Source of the DNA: Hondaea fermentalgiana
Lineage: Eukaryota > Sar > Bigyra > Thraustochytrida > Thraustochytriidae
DNA: 51,192 nt
NCBI GenBank assembly: GCA_014084085.1
Contig: NPFB01000011.1
Location: 1 to 51,192 of the forward strand
Reading direction: 5' to 3'
Shown one piece after another: positions 10,624 through 18,039 of the stretch (position 1 is the stretch's first letter; each line of letters opens with the position of its first letter). A model generated the notes under the pieces. It was not told the origin of the DNA. It saw nothing but the letters and a program-made list of their open reading frames with translations, and made no database searches. The translations under genes were made by a program, and so were the position numbers.

Positions 10624-12069
10624 ATGGGCGCGGCGACGGCGGCAGCGGCGACGGTCATGGAGACCCTCGCGGCGAGCGGGCGAATGGCGCAGATGGCGTG
10701 CTTGGCGCTCGCAATGGTCGCGGTGTTCACGGCGAGAAGGCTTGCCGGAGTTCAGACCTCCGCAGAGGCGTGCACGTGGCTCTTTGCAGGCGCCGCGAGA
10801 GACTTTGCCTGGGGCACGGCAGCAGCCACAATCGCGCGCGTTCGTCGCGGTGGAGAGCCCGAGCATATGGGCATGCCTTGGGCGACCGAAGTCATCAACA
10901 GCGGCGTGCGGAGCGCTGCAGAGTTCTTGCAAATCGCAGCCGAACATGACGAAACAAACTATCGCTACATGCGCCGAGGCTTTGAGCTCGTCGCCTACTC
11001 GAGTGCCAAAGCCATGGAAAAGGCAGGATATACAACCTTTGACTATGTCGCAGATGGCGTACCATGCCGGGCAGTCTGCCCCAAACGCCTTGTCCCCGAC
11101 GCCAAGAAACACCTCGGACTCGCCGTCTCCTCCGAAGAACGCAATGAGGCCCGAACGTGGCACGAACGTACGCCACACGCCCATCAAACGAGCGAAAAAC
11201 CTTTAAAGTGGCTTCTCCACTTTCACGGCGGCGGATACGTCAGTGGCACAATGCTTGCCTCACAGGCTGTTGGCTGGCACTACGGCGAACACGCTCTCGA
11301 CCGCCCCTCGCCGCTCAACATGGTTGTTGTCCTTCCTGACTACGCTCTTGCCCCTGAAGCGCGTTTTCCAGCCGCTGTCATTGACGCCGTGCGGGCCTTT
11401 GCCTGGCACGTTGCGCCAGGACGCATGCAAGCCTCCCAAGTTGTTCTTGCTGGCGAGAGCGCCGGAGGTGGTCTTGTCGCTGCAACGCTTCTTGCTCTCC
11501 GGGACGGCTTGAACACCTACATCACCAACGACGATATCAATCGACAAGGGAACTCTCTGCAATCCAATAACCTTGCCAACAAGGGCGCGGCAACCGCCAA
11601 GGTGTGCCCCAAGCATGTCGCAGGTGTTCTTGCCAATGCAAAGCTTCCCATGCCCGCAGGTGCCATCATCATGAGCCCGCTTCTTGATTTGCGTCATGAT
11701 GCACTATATTGTGCCAAGCGCGCCAACCGAGATGTCCTCACGGCCGGCATCGTCAATGGCGCGGCAAGAACATATGTCCCTCTGGCGCACGTGGCCGCGT
11801 CCAATCCGCTGGCCTCGCCAATTCTCTCAAAGCTTCACGATATGCCGCCTCTCATGCTCACGGCTGGGGATGCCGAGATCTTTATGCCGCATATCGAAGA
11901 CTTTTATGCCAAAGCAAAGGCGCACAATTCTCCCGACGCCGACATCTCTTTCTTCGCCTATCCCGACAAGGTCCACAGCTTTCAACTTCAGTGGGAATCC
12001 GGTTGTGAGCAGTCGAGAGATTTATATGAACATGCCATGCGCTTTGTCGAGCGAGTCACAGCCATGTAA
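10624..12069 (+). CDS. HSL-type alpha/beta hydrolase, membrane-anchored
   Basis: This is a carboxylesterase/lipase of the hormone-sensitive-lipase or arylacetamide-deacetylase type, predicted to cleave ester or amide bonds of small lipophilic substrates. From the ATG at 10624 it has 481 residues. A hydrophobic stretch at about residues 24-37 (CLALAMVAVF) could anchor it in the ER. The oxyanion motif HGGGYVSG starts at residue 201, PDYALAPEARFPA follows at about 238, and the nucleophile motif GESAGG places Ser279. Asp416 (LTAGDAEIF) and His451 (DKVHSF) complete the expected triad. About 30 residues after the nucleophile look like a lid insertion (NDDINRQGNSLQSNN). The upstream frame stays open but is low complexity, so the start is a judgement. 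It is convergent with the thioesterase gene, 301 bases apart. The exact substrate cannot be read. Confidence 0.88.
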   Translation: MGAATAAAATVMETLAASGRMAQMACLALAMVAVFTARRLAGVQTSAEACTWLFAGAARDFAWGTAAATIARVRRGGEPEHMGMPWATEVINSGVRSAAEFLQIAAEHDETNYRYMRRGFELVAYSSAKAMEKAGYTTFDYVADGVPCRAVCPKRLVPDAKKHLGLAVSSEERNEARTWHERTPHAHQTSEKPLKWLLHFHGGGYVSGTMLASQAVGWHYGEHALDRPSPLNMVVVLPDYALAPEARFPAAVIDAVRAFAWHVAPGRMQASQVVLAGESAGGGLVAATLLALRDGLNTYITNDDINRQGNSLQSNNLANKGAATAKVCPKHVAGVLANAKLPMPAGAIIMSPLLDLRHDALYCAKRANRDVLTAGIVNGAARTYVPLAHVAASNPLASPILSKLHDMPPLMLTAGDAEIFMPHIEDFYAKAKAHNSPDADISFFAYPDKVHSFQLQWESGCEQSRDLYEHAMRFVERVTAM

Positions 12070-12226
12070 TCTTAATGAACAAACAAAGTCATTGTGAACA
12101 CAAATATGAAAACGAACCTTCTGCATCGATCAATTGGCGCGCAAACAATAAAAGTCCAGTTCTGTGTCCCATCGCCATCAGGAGAGGCCAAACAACAGAG
12201 ATAACATCTTGTGCACTTTACGCTGT

Positions 12227-12287
12227 GCGTGGATGCAACAGCAATTTACCACCTGGTGTCAAGGTGATGGGTAGCTCATCGTGTCGA
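12227..12287 (+). repeat. Dispersed repeat, copy B
   Basis: Plus-strand counterpart of the repeat at 6736-6795, in inverted orientation relative to it. It lies between the convergent hydrolase and thioesterase genes. The shared block includes TTTACCACCTGGTGTCAAGG and TAGCTCATCGTG. Confidence 0.8.
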
Positions 12288-12370
12288 ACATCTTCGACTT
12301 GAGGAGACAACAAAAGAAACGGAGATGTGATTTTCTGCAATTTTTTTCTTTCCAAAAAATCATGGAGTGC

Positions 12371-13357
12371 TTAGAGCTCTTTCGTCGCCTGACTCTCCTT
12401 GAGGAGCTTGACGAGATCTTCCTTTTCGACAAGGCCCACAGCCTTGGTCCCGAGACCACCTTGCTCGATCGCAGCCTTGAGTTCCGTGACAGACATGTCA
12501 TCGACCGTCTTGGTGCCAGCTCCGCTCTCCTTCGCAGCATCTTTTGCAGGCGCAAGGACCTTTTGCAGAAAAGCAAGTCCGGAACCAAGCTCTTCGGGAG
12601 ACACCGAGTGACTCATGCCCTTGTACGGCTCGAGCGTGTAGTCTGTCGCTCCAAGCTCTTGCACTCGTTTTTGTGTACGATCGCCCATATCAAAGGAAAC
12701 CACCTGGTCAGAGGTTCCGTGCTGGTGCAGCACTGGCGTGTCCTCGAGACCGGGCGTCAGCTTGAATTTATTGTAGCCGGCAAGGTAACCACTCATGACC
12801 AGGAGACCAGCCAGCTTCTTTTCCGCGGGAAGCTGCAGGCCCGTAAAAAGACTCATCGCAGCGCCCTGACTGAATCCAGCAAGCACCATGCGGTTGTACG
12901 GCATACCCTTTTCGTGTTCCTGATCCAGGATACCGCGAATCCTTTGCGCGCTGTCCTCAATCCCTTCAAACGTCTCGCTCGGACCGCCGCCCAGACTCAC
13001 GATATCGTACCAGGAAGGCATACGCATCCCCCTGTTCAGGGTCACCGGCTGCGTGGGCGCCGTGGGCAGGATAAACTTTGTCGTCGGCATGCGCGCCGAG
13101 AACATTTGGGCCACATCTGCAAACCCGTTCGCGGTGTCTCCGAGGCCGTGCATGATCACCACCACGGAGTCAGCCGTCTCGGGCGGTTCGATCAAGATCG
13201 TCGTGCCCTCGCGCGACATCTTGCCCATCTTGCTCGTCGCCATCGCGCTAAACAGGCTCGCCACCGTCGTCACTGCCAGCAGCTTCAGGCCTGGCCTTCT
13301 TCTCCCGAGCGCAGGGCCCACGGGTCCGGGCCACGCGCGCCGCGCAACGCTCAGCAT
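12371..13357 (-). CDS. Acyl-protein thioesterase with C-terminal extension
   Basis: This belongs to the APT1/APT2 (LYPLA) family, which removes palmitate from Cys residues of proteins or hydrolyses lysophospholipids. From the ATG at 13357 there are 328 residues: an N-terminal leader of about 48, the core, and a C-terminal extension. The core has VIMHGLGDTANGF (residues 67-79), the family stretch MRMPSWYDI (111-119), the nucleophile GFSQGAA with Ser163, Asp217 in HQHGTSDQVV, and His250 in YKGMSHSV. The extension after about residue 268 is Ala/Lys-rich and ends in a helix pair, MSVTELKAAIEQGGL..KAVGLVEKEDLVKLL, that resembles a SAP-like helical motif. An internal ATG at 13243 would give 290 residues without the leader. 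The leader (Arg-rich, then LLAVTTVASLF) might be a targeting signal. Typical APTs are about 230 residues. Confidence 0.92.
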   Translation of the reverse strand: MLSVARRAWPGPVGPALGRRRPGLKLLAVTTVASLFSAMATSKMGKMSREGTTILIEPPETADSVVVIMHGLGDTANGFADVAQMFSARMPTTKFILPTAPTQPVTLNRGMRMPSWYDIVSLGGGPSETFEGIEDSAQRIRGILDQEHEKGMPYNRMVLAGFSQGAAMSLFTGLQLPAEKKLAGLLVMSGYLAGYNKFKLTPGLEDTPVLHQHGTSDQVVSFDMGDRTQKRVQELGATDYTLEPYKGMSHSVSPEELGSGLAFLQKVLAPAKDAAKESGAGTKTVDDMSVTELKAAIEQGGLGTKAVGLVEKEDLVKLLKESQATKEL

Positions 13358-13374
13358 ACACGCAACCGGCCCCT

Positions 13375-13399
13375 TCGCTCGCTCGCTCGCTCGCTCGCT
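13375..13399. repeat. (GCTC)n microsatellite
   Basis: Six copies of GCTC just upstream of the thioesterase start. The same unit recurs near 36211-36230, at the ACOX promoter. Confidence 0.85.
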
Positions 13400-13523
13400 G
13401 GCACGCGCGAAGATTTCGATTCTGCAGCTGCCAGGTGCTGAGGTGCTCAAAAGTCCGATTCTGCGGGCAATCTTGGGCAGTTTCCGAGAAGAATGCAGAC
13501 GCCTTCGCGGCGGCCGCGGTGCG

Positions 13524-13889
13524 TCAAGAAAACAGCGGGCTGGGGCGGAGAGGAGGAGCGACGTGTGTCAACCTCGAGCGACGTTGTTCTCTTGCCGGCA
13601 TTCGCTTTCCGAGCCGGAAAAAATCTGGCATCGCTTCGGATTCGAACCCATGCGAGCATCTCACGAGGGTGGATTGGTGTGGGAAATGGACATTCACTTG
13701 CGTTAGTCTAGGCCCAGGCACAGCATACCGCATAACTTCAATGCTGGCAGTGTCAATGTCGTCAAGTTTTACTGAGATGACAAAGGCCAATCTCATCGCA
13801 AAATTGCGCTCTCTCAACGATTTCTCGGCCCAGACAAAGTCCTCAACATCTCCCTGCAGCGTCCTCGCATCCCTCTCCAGCCACATCAT
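13524..13889 (-). CDS. Doubtful short gene, weak BAG-like helix region
   Basis: An ATG pair at 13889 opens a minus-strand frame of 121 codons. Its first 55 residues look protein-like: WLERDARTLQGDVEDFV, then a helix with FAMRLAFVISVKLDDIDTA. The spacing of hydrophobic residues and the KLDDID motif recall a BAG domain, the helical bundle that binds HSP70 ATPase domains, but the match is weak. After EVMR there is a possible GTATGC splice donor, and the frame beyond it runs through a tRNA-like B-box, so the rest is probably not coding. It could be one exon of a larger gene or a relic. Confidence 0.22.
   Translation of the reverse strand: MMWLERDARTLQGDVEDFVWAEKSLRERNFAMRLAFVISVKLDDIDTASIEVMRYAVPGPRLTQVNVHFPHQSTLVRCSHGFESEAMPDFFRLGKRMPAREQRRSRLTHVAPPLRPSPLFS
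13625..13660 (-). ncRNA. tRNA-like B-box with T-run, fragment
   Basis: On the minus strand GGTTCGAATCC, an exact match to the RNA polymerase III B-box consensus, is followed 14 bases later by ATTTTTT, a typical polymerase III stop. I could not find a matching A-box or a 5' acceptor strand able to pair with the apparent 3' end. It is therefore not a complete tRNA as I read it. It may be a tRNA relic, a tRNA-derived element, or chance. Confidence 0.25.
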
Positions 13890-14173
13890 CCCAAGAACAA
13901 CCACCCAGCAAGACGCCCTGCCGTCTCCAACCGAGCCGCTGCGCGGAGCCGTGACCACATCACACGGCGAGCTTTGGTAGGAGACCCGTACAAGGGTCGC
14001 GAAGGAAGGACCTGCTGACTGACCCTTGCAAGGGTCGCGCGCAGGGGGTGGCGGTCCGCACGGAGCGTGCAGTCGCACAAGTTGATCCAGAAGAAAAGCG
14101 CCGAGAGGTCCTCGCAAAGGCGGCGCCAGCGGCAGCAGCGGGCAGCAGAGGCCGGGAGGGCGGTGCGGGCAAG

Positions 14174-14800
14174 ATGATGCTCGGCGCGCGACGAATGGGC
14201 GCCGTGGCCGCGCGCCAAGGCGTGGCATTGGGCCATGGCGCCGACCATGGGGCCCACACCGCGCGGAGGACTCTCCGCCAGGCCGCAGGCACCTTCTTGG
14301 ACGCCCGCCGCGAGGAGGACGCCGAGCAAAAGGACATGCGCGACAAGCGCTTTGCGCTCCAGTCCCGTGGGTTCCGGGCCACCGTCCCGCAAGAGTCGCT
14401 GTCACCGCTCATTGTTGGTGGTGGGGTGGCTGTCGTCGCCTACTCGGGCAAGCTCGTGCTCGAGGCCATCGACCGTCGCCAGGCCAGGCAAGAGGCTGCC
14501 GCTGCCGCTGCCAAAGAAGAAGCTGCCCAGGGCGGCGGTGAAACCGAAAAGAAGGAAAGTGGCTGGCTCAGCTGGCTCAGCTTTATGCTCGGCAAGAACT
14601 TTTACGAGGGCGGCTTTGAGGAGGAAATGACCAAGCGTGAGGCAGCTCTCATTCTTGGTATTCGCGAGAGCGCTACTCGCGAAAAGGTTCGTGAAGCCCA
14701 CCGCCGCCTTGCCATGCTCAACCACCCTGATACTGGTGGTTCCACGTACGTGGCGACCAAGATCAACGAGGCCAAGGACAAGCTTCTTGGTGCCAAATAA
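14174..14800 (+). CDS. PAM18: Mitochondrial import co-chaperone TIM14/PAM18
   Basis: TIM14/PAM18 is the inner-membrane J-protein of the presequence translocase motor. It stimulates mitochondrial HSP70 to pull precursors into the matrix. From the ATG at 14174 the product has 208 residues. The N-terminus is Arg/Ala-rich without early acidic residues, as in presequences. A glycine-rich transmembrane segment lies at about 77-91 (SPLIVGGGVAVVAYS). The J domain at the C-terminus contains REALLILG-like REAALILGIRESATREKVREAH, the HPD motif at 184-186 in LNHPDTGGS, and KINEAKDKLLG. This compact J domain ending right after the HPD helix is characteristic of TIM14. Compared with yeast and human forms it has a longer charged linker (residues 100-150, Ala/Glu/Lys). 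Confidence 0.93.
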   Translation: MMLGARRMGAVAARQGVALGHGADHGAHTARRTLRQAAGTFLDARREEDAEQKDMRDKRFALQSRGFRATVPQESLSPLIVGGGVAVVAYSGKLVLEAIDRRQARQEAAAAAAKEEAAQGGGETEKKESGWLSWLSFMLGKNFYEGGFEEEMTKREAALILGIRESATREKVREAHRRLAMLNHPDTGGSTYVATKINEAKDKLLGAK

Positions 14801-14874
14801 AAGCAGCCAAACTTCTCGGTGCCAAGTAGCCTTGGCCCTTTCCTACCATTTGTGCAATCTTTCACGCCACTGTG

Positions 14875-14940
14875 GTCCTGTCAGTCAGTCAGTCGGTCAG
14901 TCAGTCTGTCAGTCGCTGTCAGTCAGTCAATCAGCCAGCC
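14875..14940 (+). repeat. (CAGT)n-like microsatellite
   Basis: Interrupted CAGT tetranucleotide run just after the TIM14 gene. Confidence 0.8.
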
Positions 14941-14999
14941 AGTTTTGCCACGCTCCCTGTGGACGAGCGCTCTCTATTGTCAACGTACTCCTTGAACGA

Positions 15000-15092
15000 A
15001 GGAATCAAATTAAATCAAATCGAACCGAACCGAACCGAATCGATTCGATTCGATTCGAATTGAATTGATTTGAGTTGAATTGAATTGAATCA
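15000..15092 (+). repeat. AT-rich pentanucleotide repeat
   Basis: Graded array of AATCA, AACCG, ATTCG and ATTGA pentamers. Neighbouring units are partly complementary, so it could fold back into a hairpin. It is much more AT-rich than its surroundings and lies between TIM14 and the EF-hand-like gene. Confidence 0.85.
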
Positions 15093-15413
15093 TCGTTCTC
15101 CTGTCATGAAATTTCCCTTTTCCTCCCTCTTAGCTAGAGCTTTAATCCTCGCCACGGACGTTGTGCAAAAATCTGATCATCACTTTACATCACATTGCGG
15201 TCATCTTGCTGAATGTACGCCGTGCGAGCCCACGCTCGCTGTCTCTTTCCTCTCCTTTCAAGCGGGGTAAAAAAAAAAATGTTTTTCAACGGATAGTTTA
15301 CAAAACGATATATTTCGTTTCCTTCTCTCGCGTGCGCGATGAAGATCGTGCAAACTCGAAAACGAGAATCAGAGCAAACCTGCACAAGCACAAAGCCTAG
15401 GTTTGCCGCCAAA

Positions 15414-16454
15414 ATGGACGTCTTCTGGGACTACGAGGCTGTCAGCGAGGAGACGCTCGACGAAGCAAGAGCGCTCGTCGATCGCATCAGAGAGGAAGTT
15501 CGCACGAGTCGTGTCCTCTTGCCGCCGGCCTTTGTCGCATTCGACACCACCAGGTCAGGCAAGCTCTCGTGCTCGCGTTTTCGACGCGCACTCAACACGC
15601 TTCAGCTTCGCTCCGTGCAAAAGGCACGCGAGCCCGTGCTCCAGGCCATGTGCCAACTTTTCAAGCACGAGGACGGCGAACTAGACCTCATCATCAATTA
15701 TCGTGAATTCATCAAGTTTGCGGATGCCTCTCCTGGATCCGTGCCTCCGGGACTTTCACCAGAAACCGTAGCGGAAATGGAACTCCAGGGAAATTTGCGT
15801 CGCGAGGCTGCCATGGCGGGCTATGGTCGGCGCAACGATGATGAATCCAAATATGACAATATGCAGGCCACCGTTGATGGCCTCGTTGAGCTTTTGCGCG
15901 AAGAATGCGCGACCAAGCGCATCCGTCTCTGGGATTTTTTCGCTCCGTACGACCCGCTGCGCAAGGGTAAAATTCCCGCAAGCAAATTCAAGAGTGCTTT
16001 GCACATGGCTGGAATTACCTGCATTCATGGAGCCAAGATTGATCTTGTGGCACAGCGTTTTCAGTCGCCAAATGACGCCCTCTTTGTCGATTATCTCAGC
16101 TGTCTCAGCTTTGTTGACCCAGCGCACATGAAGCAAGACAACCGTCTCGCTGCCAAGGGAACGCGGGAACCCCGTCGCTTCGATACAGAGGCTCTGGAGG
16201 AGGTCTTGCATCCCATGCGTCAGATCTGCCGCATTCGGAGGCTTCATCTCGGAGGCGCGTTTGACAAATTTGACCGCCACAATATCAAGTCAGTGACTCG
16301 CACGCAATTCATGAGCGTGCTCAAAACGACCGGTCTCCTTCCTAAAAACGGGGTCGAAGACGCGATCGATGTACTTCATGATGCTTTTCCAGCCCGCCAC
16401 CCTGAGAAAATAAACTATACCGAGTTCCTGCACTCGCTCGAAGAGGGTATCTAA
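15414..16454 (+). CDS. EF-hand-like repeat protein
   Basis: The product has 346 residues from the ATG at 15414 (context GCCAAAATGG). An upstream in-frame ATG at 15339 would add 25 residues. I see three similar modules at about residues 20-110, 145-240 and 260-345. Each has a helix followed by a loop-like F.. FDRxxxGkv...FrraL motif: FVAFDTTRSGKLSCSRFRRAL, DFFAPYDPLRKGKIPASKF and FDKFDRHNIKSVTRTQFM. The pattern is that of EF-hand pairs in protist flagellar and calmodulin-like proteins, but the acidic calcium ligands are mostly missing. Calcium binding is therefore doubtful, and a structural or ciliary role is possible. I cannot assign a gene name. Confidence 0.8.
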   Translation: MDVFWDYEAVSEETLDEARALVDRIREEVRTSRVLLPPAFVAFDTTRSGKLSCSRFRRALNTLQLRSVQKAREPVLQAMCQLFKHEDGELDLIINYREFIKFADASPGSVPPGLSPETVAEMELQGNLRREAAMAGYGRRNDDESKYDNMQATVDGLVELLREECATKRIRLWDFFAPYDPLRKGKIPASKFKSALHMAGITCIHGAKIDLVAQRFQSPNDALFVDYLSCLSFVDPAHMKQDNRLAAKGTREPRRFDTEALEEVLHPMRQICRIRRLHLGGAFDKFDRHNIKSVTRTQFMSVLKTTGLLPKNGVEDAIDVLHDAFPARHPEKINYTEFLHSLEEGI

Positions 16455-16831
16455 AGAAGAGAAAATCACATCACACATCACAAAAGAAAAACTTATAATG
16501 GGTTCATCACTTTCTTGTTCACACGACATCGAATCCTTTCCATACCCGGAACGTAGGTTATTCATTTTCTGGCAATACAGACAGAGGACTTCCTCTTGCC
16601 AAGCAACGTCAACATCAATGACATGTATTGAGAAAGAAAGTCTTGTCTGAAGAGGGTTGCAGTCAGTCACTTTATTTTAATAACTTTTCCTTTCTTACTC
16701 TTATTTATTCTACAATAGCGAAAATCTTGCGCCCTCGTGTTCATGGATGTGGGGCACGAGCTTCTGCTTCTCATTGTTATTATAATCTTTTGCGCTTCTC
16801 ACCCATTCGGGCCTCCGCGCCTCGTGAATCT

Positions 16832-17395
16832 TTACTTCTTGCCCTTCTTCTTGTTGGTTTTCTTCTTCTTGTTGGTTTTTCCTTTGCCTGCGCCACCGTT
16901 GGTGGCCGAGGTGCTCGATTTTGCAGCCGCCTGCTCCATCCAGAGACGAAGCTGCTCCTTTTCAGCAGCCTCTTGCTCCTCTCGCGTGAGCTTCTTGGGC
17001 GCTTGCGCATCTCCCTGAGACTTGAGCTTTTCAACTTTGACGACTTGCAGATCATACACGAGATCAGAGTCAGGAGGAATGGCATAGCCCTCGCCATCCG
17101 GACTGGGATAACCGTGCTCGGCGTATGCTCGCTTTGCAGGCACAAACACGCGTGCCTTGCCGCCCAAGCTCACGTCGCGAATTGCCGTATCCCAGCCTTC
17201 GATCATGGAACCGTCGCCAACGGTGAATCGCAGAGGCTCCTTGTCTACATTGGAATCAAATTGCGCGCCAGAAGCGGCAAGCGTGCCAGTGTAGAACGCC
17301 TCGACGACATCACCCTCGCGTGGAAAGGTCTTCTCGTCGCCGGGCTCGAGAAGAGTTACCGACAAGCTCTTGCTTGCCAAGGCCGCTGCCGCCAT
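16832..17395 (-). CDS. FKBP-type peptidyl-prolyl isomerase
   Basis: A 187-residue protein with one FKBP domain, which catalyses cis-trans isomerisation of Xaa-Pro bonds and is the FK506-binding fold. The ATG at 17395 is in good context. Visible motifs are VEAFYTGTLAASGAQFDSN (the VhYtG..dGkvFDSs block), PLRFTVGDGSMIEGWDTAI (matching f.lG.g.VI.GWd.gl), and AYAEHGYP...IPPDSDLVYDLQVVKVE. The residue before GWD is Glu where most FKBPs have Gly or Lys. After residue 125 a charged helix (REEQEAAEKEQLRLW) leads to a C-terminal tail of Lys clusters (KTNKKKKTNKKKGKK). That tail could act as a nuclear or nucleolar localisation signal. There is no signal peptide. Confidence 0.93.
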   Translation of the reverse strand: MAAAALASKSLSVTLLEPGDEKTFPREGDVVEAFYTGTLAASGAQFDSNVDKEPLRFTVGDGSMIEGWDTAIRDVSLGGKARVFVPAKRAYAEHGYPSPDGEGYAIPPDSDLVYDLQVVKVEKLKSQGDAQAPKKLTREEQEAAEKEQLRLWMEQAAAKSSTSATNGGAGKGKTNKKKKTNKKKGKK

Positions 17396-18039
17396 CTTTC
17401 TTTCTAGTTTGCTACTTCACGACGAACTGATCAAGCGCAGGATCCTTTTCTCCGGGTCGAAAGGGAGCACCCGATTCACTTCCCGTGGCCGTCTCGGCCC
17501 TCCTCGATGACCCTCCCCTTTCCCTGTCAGTCAGTCTCTGCAAGCGTTTCCAGCAGGATTGTGTCTGCACGAAATCGGTGGTCCACCAAGTGTCCCCGTA
17601 AGAAGGGTGTGCGCGCGCACACCAACTTATCCGTTATGCGAGGACGCTTTCAAGTTGGCTCCAAGTTCGAGTTTTTCCTGGCAGCCAGCTAGCAGCATGA
17701 GAGAAATACCCCATTTATATGTATGTACGTGCGCACACGTACATCCGTGCACACCCTTGATAGATTTTTGGCCCCCATACAATTGCTGTCTCCATGGGTA
17801 AAAAGGACCCTAGCAAGTGAGTGAGAGCAAAAAGGGTGTAACAAGAGCAAGAGAGCGAGCGGACCGCTCGCAAACAAAGCGGCTGCGGCGCTGTCAACGA
17901 AAGGCAGAGCGACGCCTCAGCTTTGCGCACGTGCTTTGTGTCGCGTAGGGCGGAGAAGAGGCCTCGGCAGTGAGCAGCAAGAGGTGTAAAAACTCATCCA
18001 TCACGCTAATTCGACAAAGCCAGCGAGAGCACTATCACG
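17396..18039. other. Divergent intergenic region
   Basis: This stretch separates the start of the FKBP gene (minus) from the start of the 716-residue gene (plus), so it should contain both promoters. I see no gene and no clear shared element. Confidence 0.6.

Noticed and set aside
12281..13441. 386-codon open frame on the plus strand
   Set aside because: It is antisense to the thioesterase gene; there is no recognisable protein and a low-complexity tail.
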